Source: Thiohalocapsa sp.
GTDB taxonomy: Bacteria > Pseudomonadota > Gammaproteobacteria > Chromatiales > Chromatiaceae
Direction of reading: 5' to 3'
DNA: 64,000 nt
Assembly (NCBI RefSeq): GCF_022340605.1
Contig: NZ_JAJDNQ010000094.1
Location: 1 to 64,000 of the forward strand
How positions within the stretch are numbered: position 1 is the stretch's first letter; every line of letters begins with the position of its first letter. Position numbers and translations under genes: made by a program. This document shows, piece after piece, positions 10,801 to 17,824 of this stretch. The notes below the pieces were generated by a model. That model saw only the letters and a program-made list of their open reading frames with translations, was not told the DNA's origin and made no database searches.

Positions 10801-11032
10801 GCCCAACAAGCACCTGACCCGCGCCGTGCTCGGTATGGCGGCGCTGCAAGTGGTGGTGAGCGTCGTCCCGGGCGCGCGGCGGCTGCTCGGCACCGTGGCG
10901 CTGGGCTGGATGGACCTCGCCGCCATCGGCGCCGGCGTGCTGCTGCCGTTGCTCGTCAACGAGGCGACCAAGCCTGCGTACCGGGGGCCGGAGCATGCGC
11001 TGGCATTGGAGGTGGAGCCGGAGGGAGGATGA
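7877..11032 (+). CDS. Cation-translocating P-type ATPase with N-terminal HMA-like domain
   Basis: This 1051-residue P-type ATPase contains the phosphorylation motif DKTGT (Asp479), the actuator TGES (from residue 319), PEGLP in the fourth transmembrane helix (436-440) and the hinge TGDGIND (from 777). PEGLP is typical of Ca/Mn-type (P2) pumps rather than the CPx motif of heavy-metal pumps. The first 90 residues resemble a heavy-metal-associated (HMA-type) ferredoxin-like fold but lack the CxxC metal motif, and a cation-ATPase N domain follows at about 155-230. Six C-terminal hydrophobic helices are present. The ATG is preceded by 'gaggag'. Transported ion: probably Ca, Mn or Mg, but it cannot be assigned. 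The gene ends 8 bp before a heptanucleotide repeat tract. Confidence 0.88.
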   Translation: MADSAQPLTATARVLPVHTRCRDRVRLEVRGLYRMPALKRRLEGSLAAIGEIDRVSASTATGRLLVCFSAPMTLPRLLALVEDVLGDRPMRRRRPALRGYPRSRALASVAALLRGLGRLLAPTFPRRAACVLSGVLPGGAPAVQTRQVEPQPIRAWFAMAFADVERVLASSAETGLTPEAVGERLRRFGENALTAAEKRSDIAIFLGQFNSLPVALLGVSAGVAVATGGLLDAAVILGVVMINGAIGFVTERQAERTIESLTQTGVRAVKALRAGEAVAVPVEQIVPGDVLLLAPGDYVAADVRLLRCHRLSVDESALTGESMPVSKNHEYQAKPDTPLGDRRNMAYMGTHVTGGNGRGLVVATAAATELGQIQTMVGEAESPETPMQKQLGRMGTQLALLSGGVCAGVFGVGVLRGLAWLEMLKASVSLAVAAVPEGLPAVATTTLAMGINDMRRRNVAVRHLDAVETLGSVQVFCMDKTGTLTMNRMAVVALYSGGIRLKVAAHKVTDADGRFVDPLTRDELVRLMQVVSLCSEAEVKGVPGKWQFDGSPTENALVELAVEAGIDVPALRAERPRLKTRYRAEGRPYMSSLHPYKDGKHLLAVKGSPEEVLGLCDSMLRDGREVPLDDTLRAEIVNENQRMAGQALRVLGAAYRELDDGTMPARTAGLCWLGLAGMADPMRPGMDQLIAEYHAAGIETIMITGDQSATAYAIGKELGLSGDKPLQVLESAKLEDMDADLLAGLVRNVHVFARVSPAHKLKIVRALQEAGMVVAMTGDGINDGPALKAADIGVAMGESGTNVAREVSDVVLEDDNLHTMTIAVAQGRTIYNNIRKMIHFMVSTNLTEIEVMLAGVVLGWGETMNPMQLLWINLVTDIFPGLALSMEPAEPDILDRPPRDPEEPIITRADFKRMAFESGAIGLGTMGAFLYGLRKYGLGTGPSTLAFNTLVLNELAHALSSRSRFRNVFGGEKLTPNKHLTRAVLGMAALQVVVSVVPGARRLLGTVALGWMDLAAIGAGVLLPLLVNEATKPAYRGPEHALALEVEPEGG

Positions 11033-11040
11033 TGATGTCT

Positions 11041-11149
11041 CGGAGTGCGGAGTGCGGAGTGCGGAGTGCGGAGTGCGGAGTGCGGAGTGCGGAGTGCGGA
11101 GTGCGGAGTGCGGAGTGCGGAGTGCGGAGTGCGGAGTGCGGAGTGCGGC
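11041..11149. repeat. Heptanucleotide tandem tract (GTGCGGA)n
   Basis: Fourteen perfect copies of GTGCGGA (11045-11142) are flanked by partial copies. The tract starts 8 bp after the ATPase stop codon. Read on the minus strand it gives spurious Ser-Ala-Leu-Arg-Thr-Pro-His peptides, so ORFs through it should not be annotated as genes. A diverged relative lies at 35391-35488. Confidence 0.97.
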
Positions 11150-11187
11150 GGGCAGGTTGGGCTGAGGAACGAAGCCCGACACGGTGC

Positions 11188-11235
11188 TCGATGTAACCTG
11201 CTGGTTTTCGGGGCTCCTGCGTCGGCCCGACCTGC
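11188..11235 (-). repeat. REP-like hairpin element (family B)
   Basis: On the minus strand this reads GCAG-GTCGGGCCGACGC, a spacer, then a conserved tail 'ggttacatcg'. It matches elements at 29321 (same orientation) and 40854 (opposite orientation), but its right hairpin arm has degenerated. Confidence 0.7.
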
Positions 11236-11349
11236 GACAGTTGCGGGACAGGCAGTGGGAACGGGCTTTTGTTCACATCCTCGCAGGCCAATGGCCCGCG
11301 GAAAGCAGTATCGGCAGATTTTCAGACAATTCACGCCCGGAGCGCGGCC

Positions 11350-12537
11350 ATGAGCGACGACTTCATCTTCACATCCGAGTCCGTCACCACCGGCCATCCC
11401 GATAAGCTCTGTGATCAGGTGAGCGATGCCATCGTCGATCACTTTCTGAGTCAGGACCCGAACGCCGGCATCATCGCCGAGTGCGCGGTGGCGAGCGGCG
11501 TGCTCTTCATCTCGGCGCACTATGCCTACAAGGGTGGGCTGGCCATCCCGGACGTAGCGCGCGCGGTGATCCGCGGCATCGGCTATCCGCGGGAGGTGTT
11601 CGACGCCGACGCCTGCACCATCATGACCAGCTTCATGGACCATACCGAGCGGCACTATCGTGAGCTGGACCTCGACGCGCTGGACGACGCTGGCCTCGCG
11701 CGCATCACCGCCCGGGACCAGGTCACCGTATTCGGCTATGCCTGCGACCAGACCGAGGCGCTGATGCCGCTGCCCATCAGCATCGCCCACACCCTGGTGC
11801 GGCGACTCGATGAGCCCGATCTGCATACGGAACTGCCCTATCTGCTGCCGGACGCCAAGGTGCAGGTGGGCGTCGAGTACCGCGGCGGCCGGCCGCTGCG
11901 CATCCATAGCGTCGCCCTGGAGACCAGTCAGCACGAGCGGGGCGGCCCGGGCGCGGACCGGCTCCAGTCGGACCTGATCCACGGCGTCATCACGCCGGTG
12001 CTGGCCGAGCAGCCGGTGGCCCCGGACGGCGACACCCACTACTTCATCAACCCGGCAGGCCCTGTCATCGGCGGCGGCCCGGCGGTGCATTCCGGTCTCA
12101 CCGGCCGCAAGACCGGCATCGACACCTACGGCGAGTACGCCCGCCACAGTGGCGCCGCACTGAGCGGCAAGGACCCGATGCGCATCGACCGGGTCGGTGC
12201 CTACGCCGCCCGCTACGCCGCCAAGAACGCCGTCGCCGCCGGCCTTGCCGCCGAGTGCGAGGTGCAGCTCAGCTACAGTATCGGCTCTGCCGGGCCAGTG
12301 AGTCTGCGGGTGCGCACCTTCGGCACCGGCACCATCGATGACGCCGGGATCGCCGACCGGCTGCGCCAGACCTTCGACTTTCGCATCGGCGCCATCGTCC
12401 GTGACCTGCGCCTCAGAAATCTTCCCGCCGAGCAGCCGCTGGGCTTCTACCGCCGTCTCGCCACCTACGGCCACATGGGCCGCACCGACCTCGACGTGCC
12501 CTGGGAGCGGATCGACCGGGCAGACCACCTCGCCTAG
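11350..12537 (+). CDS. metK: Divergent S-adenosylmethionine synthetase
   Basis: This 395-residue protein matches methionine adenosyltransferase along its length: 'SESVTTGHPDK' at the N terminus, 'FFINP'-like 'YFINPAG', 'GLTGRK', 'YAARYAAKN' and a C-terminal 'YGHMGR'. It would make S-adenosylmethionine from Met and ATP in the cytosol. Several signature motifs are altered. The hexapeptide GAGDQG is replaced by 'TARDQV' (Asp123 retained). The Asp two residues before GLTGRK is His247. GGGAFSGKDPxKVD becomes 'SGAALSGKDPMRID', with Arg278 where Lys is usual. The ATG at 11350 is chosen from alignment to the conserved N terminus; longer frames run into repeat DNA. No SAM riboswitch is visible upstream. 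It may be a second MetK or the sole one; this window cannot tell. Confidence 0.85.
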   Translation: MSDDFIFTSESVTTGHPDKLCDQVSDAIVDHFLSQDPNAGIIAECAVASGVLFISAHYAYKGGLAIPDVARAVIRGIGYPREVFDADACTIMTSFMDHTERHYRELDLDALDDAGLARITARDQVTVFGYACDQTEALMPLPISIAHTLVRRLDEPDLHTELPYLLPDAKVQVGVEYRGGRPLRIHSVALETSQHERGGPGADRLQSDLIHGVITPVLAEQPVAPDGDTHYFINPAGPVIGGGPAVHSGLTGRKTGIDTYGEYARHSGAALSGKDPMRIDRVGAYAARYAAKNAVAAGLAAECEVQLSYSIGSAGPVSLRVRTFGTGTIDDAGIADRLRQTFDFRIGAIVRDLRLRNLPAEQPLGFYRRLATYGHMGRTDLDVPWERIDRADHLA

Positions 12538-12778
12538 CGCCGACGCAAGGCGTGTTGCCGGTCTCGGGACGAAGGATTGAGGTCAATCCCTGATCCGGTC
12601 GCGAGTGAGCCGCCCGATCTCGCGGCCACGCCTGTTCGTGTGAGCCTGTTGTTTGCTCTGTGCGGATGTTGCGCCGCGCCTCGCGGCGGGATTCATCGCA
12701 TAAGGAACCGCGCTCCCTCAGCCAGCGGGGCGGCTCGTCCAAAGAGCGAACGGCTCGGCACACGAAACAGGTCAATCG

Positions 12779-14059
12779 ATGATCAACGCTTGCGCGCTCT
12801 CGCATCCGACTCGTTTGATTCGGCGGCTTTCCCTTGCCGCTGTCTTCGTCGCGGCAGCCGGCGGCGCCATGGCCGACAGCGCCGCGGAAAGCAGCGGCAA
12901 GAGCACGCAAATCTCGGCATCGACCCCTGAGCCCAAGCGCTTCGTCGTTCGCGGCACGTCTGTCGTGGACCAGTCTAGCGGTACGAAGGTCTTCTTCCGT
13001 GGGGTCGGCTACTCGCCCTACGTCCCCGGAGAGACGCCGCTGAACGGTGCATCTCCAGGCGACGATGACCGCTATTCGGAGCACTTCGCACACATTGCGG
13101 AGTTGGGCGTCAATTATCTGCACGTGTTTCCGCTGCTTATGCCGGCCGGCTTCTTCGCGGCGCTGGACAAGACGGATCTCGCCTACGGCCAGGACATCTG
13201 GGTCAAAGGCAATGCGGAGGACTTTCTGGACCAGGGCTTCCAGGCGAGCACGCTGGCACAGATCAAGGCGGTGATCGATCACACCTATGCCGTCGGGCGC
13301 CCCGACCGCCTGGTGCTGTTCTCGGTGGGCGATGAGCTGTCGGCCCAATCAGTGACCGCTACGAACGCTCGGCATTCGGATGTGCACGACTATCTGGGCA
13401 AGCACGTCCAGGTGAAGGGCCGCACCCCGACGGAGGTCGCCCTGGCCCGGCTGATCGATGCGGCCATGGACTACGAGCTGACGCGATACGGCCAGCGCCA
13501 TCTCTATTGCCACACCAGCTGGACGCACATCGGTCCGGTCGCCGACCGCCCCGACCTGGAGGTGGCCGCGGACGACGTCCTGTTGCCTGACATGGGTGAC
13601 CTGTTCTGCCTGAACATCTACACCTATGCCCGCGGGGTGGTTACGTCACCGCCCGGTTCGGTCACCGGAACGACCTATCAGGGCTATCTGGACGAGCTCC
13701 TCGCGCGGGCCACGAAGCCGGTGCTCATCACCCAGGTGGGCCTGTCCACGTCGCCCATCACACCGAAGCCCTGGGTGCCGGGCTGGGGCGGCCACGGGGT
13801 TTCCGGCGTACCAGCGGTATTTCGGTCGGTGTGGCGGGATGTGCGCACGGCGAAGGACAAGGAGAAGATCGCCGGGCTCGTGTTCTTCGAGTTGCACGAC
13901 GAGTGGTGGAAGAGCGGCGAGACCCCCGACGACAGCACCCGCCATGAGGAGAATGACCCGGAGGAATGGTTCGGGCTCTACGAGATCGGTACGGACAAGC
14001 GTCTGACGCCCAAGGGGCGCATCCCGGCGGCCGTGCGGGGGTTGTTTACCCAGCCTTGA
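12779..14059 (+). CDS. Secreted TIM-barrel glycosidase-like protein
   Basis: This 426-residue protein has a Sec-type signal peptide (positive start, hydrophobic core at about residues 17-31, cleavage near 'AMA-DS'). The mature N terminus 'FVVRGTSVVD' and 'KVFFRGVGYSP' resembles GH72 and GH2-like TIM-barrel enzymes that remodel beta-glucans. 'SVGDEL' (about residue 181) and the 'FFELHDEWW' segment (about 364-372) sit where acid/base and nucleophile carboxylates are expected, though I cannot confirm the pair. The C terminus 'WFGLYEI' followed by 'LTPKG' also fits that group. It stands alone on the plus strand and converges on the sulfotransferase operon. The 241 bp upstream contain only a perfect inverted repeat (GGATTGA-gg-TCAATCC, 12574-12589) of unknown role. 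The family assignment is moderate and the substrate unknown. Confidence 0.6.
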   Translation: MINACALSHPTRLIRRLSLAAVFVAAAGGAMADSAAESSGKSTQISASTPEPKRFVVRGTSVVDQSSGTKVFFRGVGYSPYVPGETPLNGASPGDDDRYSEHFAHIAELGVNYLHVFPLLMPAGFFAALDKTDLAYGQDIWVKGNAEDFLDQGFQASTLAQIKAVIDHTYAVGRPDRLVLFSVGDELSAQSVTATNARHSDVHDYLGKHVQVKGRTPTEVALARLIDAAMDYELTRYGQRHLYCHTSWTHIGPVADRPDLEVAADDVLLPDMGDLFCLNIYTYARGVVTSPPGSVTGTTYQGYLDELLARATKPVLITQVGLSTSPITPKPWVPGWGGHGVSGVPAVFRSVWRDVRTAKDKEKIAGLVFFELHDEWWKSGETPDDSTRHEENDPEEWFGLYEIGTDKRLTPKGRIPAAVRGLFTQP

Positions 14060-14279
14060 ACCTAGAAAGGGCGGCCGTGGCGGCGCTCACCCGGCAGGTG
14101 ACGTGCATCTTCGAGCGGACATCCAACTAACCGCGGGCATTTCGATGCCATTGGAAGCGGTCAACTGTTCTTTCCAGGTTGAAGCGGCGCTTGCTGATGC
14201 CGAGCGTCGATTCCCATAGGCTCGGCTTGGGTCAGCCCGCGGGGGCCGCTGCCGGGACAGAGCCCCGTGACAAGGTCGC

Positions 14280-15344
14280 TCAAGCGGGTTGGCTCTCCAA
14301 TGCGGCGCGCGACCTTTGGCGCAACCGGTCGTAGAGTTGGGACGTCTCCTCGGCCAGCGCCGGGTCCGTCGGCTGCTCCGCGGTGACGCGACTCAAGCGT
14401 AACGGCTCGGCGTTGGCGCTGGCGTCCGTGACGTCGGCCATGTCCAGCAGCCGGTCCAGCGTCTCTGCCCGGCCGCACAGATCCTCGTAGCAGACGAATA
14501 CGGCGTCCGGCGGCGCCGTGCGCTCCAGCCAAAGGTAGCTCTGTCGCCAAAGCTCCAGCCAGTAGTCCATCTTGCGGGGGTCGAAGCGCGCGAGTCGCGC
14601 CGCACCGGCGGCATCGAAGCGGAATGGCCGGTGGTCCCCGCCGAACTCGTGGTGCGCGAGCCAAGTCATGTAGGCGCGGACGAAGGCGTCCTGCCGTTGC
14701 ACCTCGCTGAAGTGCGCGTGCTGGCGCCACAGCGAGGTCGCGTGGGTCAACGGCTCCCGGAACGGCAGCAGGATCAGCGCCCGCGGGAACAGGCGCCGTA
14801 TGGTCGTGAGTCGCAAAATGTTGTTGTTGTTCTTCGACAGATAACGTGCGTCAGGTCGATCTGTCGTGCTCAGGATTGCCGCGACGTAGGCGATAAACTT
14901 CTGCGCCGTCTCATCGTCTGGCGTGTGCGGTGCCAGATGGGTCTTGGCGATGTAGCCCTCGCCGTCCAGCACGCGCCAGAACACCTCGTCGAGGCTCTCC
15001 GGGCTGTCTGCATCGACGCGAATACCGTCGCCGTGCGCGCGCTCATGTGCCGTGACGTCACGCTTCATGCCCGCCGAGAGCTTGCCCCACAAGCGTGGCG
15101 CGAGCACGAACGGCATGTGCCGGTAGGTCAGGGAGCAAAAGTCGCCGGTCGCGTGGAAGCGTCGCATCAGAATAGTGGTGCCGGCACGCGCGAGACCCGA
15201 GATGAAGACGTGGCCTTGATGTGCGGTCTGCTCGGGGACGCTCTTCAGCCCCTGCTGATCCAGATCGAAGCTGGCCTCGGCGATCGGCCGCACTTGCAGT
15301 GCCAGCCGATGCAGCAGCCGATCGAGCGCACTATAGTCGGCCAC
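14280..15344 (-). CDS. PAPS-dependent sulfotransferase domain protein
   Basis: This 354-residue, apparently cytosolic protein has the sulfotransferase P-loop equivalent 'FISGLARAGTTIL' at residues 47-59, which binds the 5'-phosphosulfate of PAPS. The region 'LLPFREPLTHATSLWRQH' (about 192-209) fits the 3'-phosphate-binding segment (R..P...S). It is the last gene of a four-gene operon; its ATG lies inside the end of the preceding small membrane-protein gene (14-bp overlap). Its presence next to an arylsulfotransferase-like periplasmic protein suggests sulfation of an exported compound or polysaccharide, which is an inference. About 220 bp of gene-free sequence separates it from the convergent glycosidase-like gene. 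Confidence 0.85.
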   Translation of the reverse strand: MADYSALDRLLHRLALQVRPIAEASFDLDQQGLKSVPEQTAHQGHVFISGLARAGTTILMRRFHATGDFCSLTYRHMPFVLAPRLWGKLSAGMKRDVTAHERAHGDGIRVDADSPESLDEVFWRVLDGEGYIAKTHLAPHTPDDETAQKFIAYVAAILSTTDRPDARYLSKNNNNILRLTTIRRLFPRALILLPFREPLTHATSLWRQHAHFSEVQRQDAFVRAYMTWLAHHEFGGDHRPFRFDAAGAARLARFDPRKMDYWLELWRQSYLWLERTAPPDAVFVCYEDLCGRAETLDRLLDMADVTDASANAEPLRLSRVTAEQPTDPALAEETSQLYDRLRQRSRAALESQPA

Positions 15345-15708
15345 GAATCAATGCCCTTCTGGCGGCGACGTACAGACTCGCGAACACCAAGGTGAACGCG
15401 ATGCCCTGCCAGCTAAGCAGGAAGCTTTGAAACCCGCTGAAGCCGAGCTCGAACAGCACGGTCAGCACCGCGACGACGGCCGCCACCGCCAGCAACAGCA
15501 GGGCGAGCTTGAGCGTCGACAGGAAGGCGCTGCGCGCATAAGCGGCCATGGCCTTCTCTTTCCAATGGTCCGAGATCGCGCGCGCCCTCACGGTATGCAG
15601 CGCCTTGTCGCTGGCGGCAAGGAGTCCATGGATTGCGCCCTGGAATGGCAGTCGCGCGATCAACTCCACCAGGCAGACACAGAGCACGCTGCCCAGCAGC
15701 CAGTTCAC
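15331..15708 (-). CDS. Small membrane protein of the sulfotransferase operon
   Basis: This 125-residue protein has three hydrophobic segments: residues 2-17, about 66-86 and about 98-115. Between the first two is a charged loop with 'DHWKEKAM'. No known domain was recognised. Translation starts at GTG (15708), which overlaps the TGA of the preceding gene as GTGA, so translation is probably coupled. Its 3' end overlaps the sulfotransferase start. The position suggests a membrane partner, for example an anchor or part of an export path for the sulfated product; nothing in the sequence shows this directly. Confidence 0.75.
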   Translation of the reverse strand: MNWLLGSVLCVCLVELIARLPFQGAIHGLLAASDKALHTVRARAISDHWKEKAMAAYARSAFLSTLKLALLLLAVAAVVAVLTVLFELGFSGFQSFLLSWQGIAFTLVFASLYVAARRALIRGRL

Positions 15709-15977
15709 GACGCTTTGGACCCGCCGCCTACGCCGTTGTCGCGACTCTGCGCATCGGTTTGGGCGACCGCCGCCGCGCGGGCGGACCTGCGCTTCTTGAA
15801 CACGCGCTTGACCGGATACCAGAGGACCGCGAAGAACGCCATCACCACGGATGCGAGGATGCCGAGCACCACGGCGATGGTGCCGGCGCCTGCGCCTGGC
15901 CCGATGTATGCTTGTGCCGGGGCTGTCGTCAGCAGCCCGAGCGGGAGCAGGGCGAGGATCAAGTTGCGGGCGGACAT
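15705..15977 (-). CDS. Small signal-peptide membrane protein ('IGPGAGAG' type)
   Basis: This 90-residue protein has a cleavable signal peptide (to about residue 22, 'APAQA'), then the conserved-looking mature start 'YIGPGAGAGTIA', one transmembrane helix (about 33-54) and a basic cytoplasmic tail ('KRVFKKRR'). The ATG at 15977 was chosen over an upstream frame because it begins the signal peptide. It overlaps the end of the arylsulfotransferase-like gene by 19 bp and couples to the next gene through GTGA. Small proteins with a Tyr-Ile-Gly-Pro-Gly-type mature start occur near polysaccharide and sulfotransferase genes, but the function is unknown. Confidence 0.75.
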   Translation of the reverse strand: MSARNLILALLPLGLLTTAPAQAYIGPGAGAGTIAVVLGILASVVMAFFAVLWYPVKRVFKKRRSARAAAVAQTDAQSRDNGVGGGSKAS

Positions 15978-17329
15978 TGCCAATTCTCCACGTCTAGGGC
16001 GTTGAGAGGAAACCATTGCATTTCAGAGATCACGTAGTTTTGAGTGTCGCTACCGGGCTTCGGGTTGACCACTTCCAGCGCTACGTTGCCGTCGCGGTCG
16101 ACCTCGAAGGCGCGGCCCTGCTGCGGGCTGGATATGGCCTGATGGCCGTCGGGGTACAGCTCGTGCTTGCCGCGAATCCGGGTATAGAAACCGTTCTTTC
16201 TCCCGTCGAACAGCACGCGGCGCTTGTAGTTTGCCGGGTCGATGGCGACGAGCTCGCTGTAATCGCGGCTCATGCGGTTGTTCAAGATCAGGATTTCACC
16301 GGTGGGTAGCCAGTCCGGGTCGTGTTGCCGCTCGGTCATCCCGGCGCGCCACCACTTGATCCGCAGCGTGTCCGGATCGATCACGAACAGCAGGTTCAGT
16401 GACCTGGCGCTGATCAGCAGATCTCCGGCGGCGAAATCCTTGAAGCGGTCGGCGATGGCTGACGGCAATGGCTCCACGTCGTTCAAGTGGAACGGGTCAT
16501 ACAGCCATTTCCCTTGCGTGTTGCGGCTGTTCACGTTGAGGTCGTTGTCGTGCAGGCGACGGACCTCGAGAATGTCCGTCGTCGGGTTCGCAGCGATGAT
16601 GTCCTCAACCGGAATAGTGCGAATCACCCTGCCGTCGTCGACGGAGACTTCGGCGATGGTCGTGAACCCCCTGAAGGTCCAAACCGCATCTCGGGCTTCA
16701 TTCAGCGTGACGGCGTGGTTGAATTCACCGCCAGTCGACCAGAGTCGCTTGCCGCACGAGTCGATGCGCTGCAGCGAGATGCTGCCGTCATAGGTGAAGA
16801 TGACCGAGCCATCCGCGAGCATCTGAACGCCGTGAACGAATTTGCGGTACTTCGGTCTCGGCTCGACGCCGTCCACCGGTGTCTCTTCGAGAATCCAGCG
16901 CTTGACGATCTTCAGCTCGGGTGACAGCAGCAGGATCGCGTTCTCCAAGTGTCCATCGACCGTGAAGGTGCCGGCGAGCATTCGCCAGCCGGGCACCACA
17001 TGCCCCTGATGTACCTTGAGCAGAGGCCCTTGCACATCGATACCGGCCGATTCCGGCAGGGTCTCGAAATCGGAGTAGTCTGCATTCGCCTCGCGCTCTA
17101 CGCGCAATTCGGCGTCTTTGTAGTCCCCCGTTGCATAGCCGGCAACTTGCCCGAGGACATCCGTCACGAGGTCGGGGAAGGACGCGACTTCGACGGCGAG
17201 ATTTCCGAAATGGCCGCTACGATCTTCGCCGGCGACCTTCGACTTAACCGCCCAGCCGAAGGCGACCGTCGCGAGCGCCCAAAGCAACATGAAAAGAAGA
17301 ACCAACCAGATTGGAATAGTACGTTCCAT
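15959..17329 (-). CDS. Membrane-anchored arylsulfotransferase-like beta-propeller protein
   Basis: This 456-residue protein begins with one strongly hydrophobic segment (residues 7-28) without a clear cleavage site, so it is probably anchored in the inner membrane with the rest in the periplasm. The body has repeated beta-propeller blades and the 'HDPDWLPTGEILILNN' motif (about residue 337), like the 'HD...LPNGN' motif of arylsulfotransferase (ASST) proteins. 'RRLHDNDLNVN' (about 257) is another His-containing conserved-type segment. Classical ASST uses a transient sulfohistidine and phenolic sulfate donors without PAPS; whether this homologue is catalytic or a binding propeller is not clear. 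It is the first gene of the four-gene operon that ends with a PAPS-type sulfotransferase. Confidence 0.78.
   Translation of the reverse strand: MERTIPIWLVLLFMLLWALATVAFGWAVKSKVAGEDRSGHFGNLAVEVASFPDLVTDVLGQVAGYATGDYKDAELRVEREANADYSDFETLPESAGIDVQGPLLKVHQGHVVPGWRMLAGTFTVDGHLENAILLLSPELKIVKRWILEETPVDGVEPRPKYRKFVHGVQMLADGSVIFTYDGSISLQRIDSCGKRLWSTGGEFNHAVTLNEARDAVWTFRGFTTIAEVSVDDGRVIRTIPVEDIIAANPTTDILEVRRLHDNDLNVNSRNTQGKWLYDPFHLNDVEPLPSAIADRFKDFAAGDLLISARSLNLLFVIDPDTLRIKWWRAGMTERQHDPDWLPTGEILILNNRMSRDYSELVAIDPANYKRRVLFDGRKNGFYTRIRGKHELYPDGHQAISSPQQGRAFEVDRDGNVALEVVNPKPGSDTQNYVISEMQWFPLNALDVENWQCPPAT

Positions 17330-17824
<495 letters not shown>

Noticed and set aside
8273-11182. 969-codon minus-strand frame over the P-type ATPase
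   Set aside because: Starts inside the heptamer tract and is His/Gln/Arg-rich antisense of a recognisable ATPase.
10956-11291. Ser-Ala-Leu-Arg-Thr-Pro-His repeat protein
   Set aside because: Spurious translation of the heptamer tract; it has no start signal and any frame is open because the unit has no stop codon.
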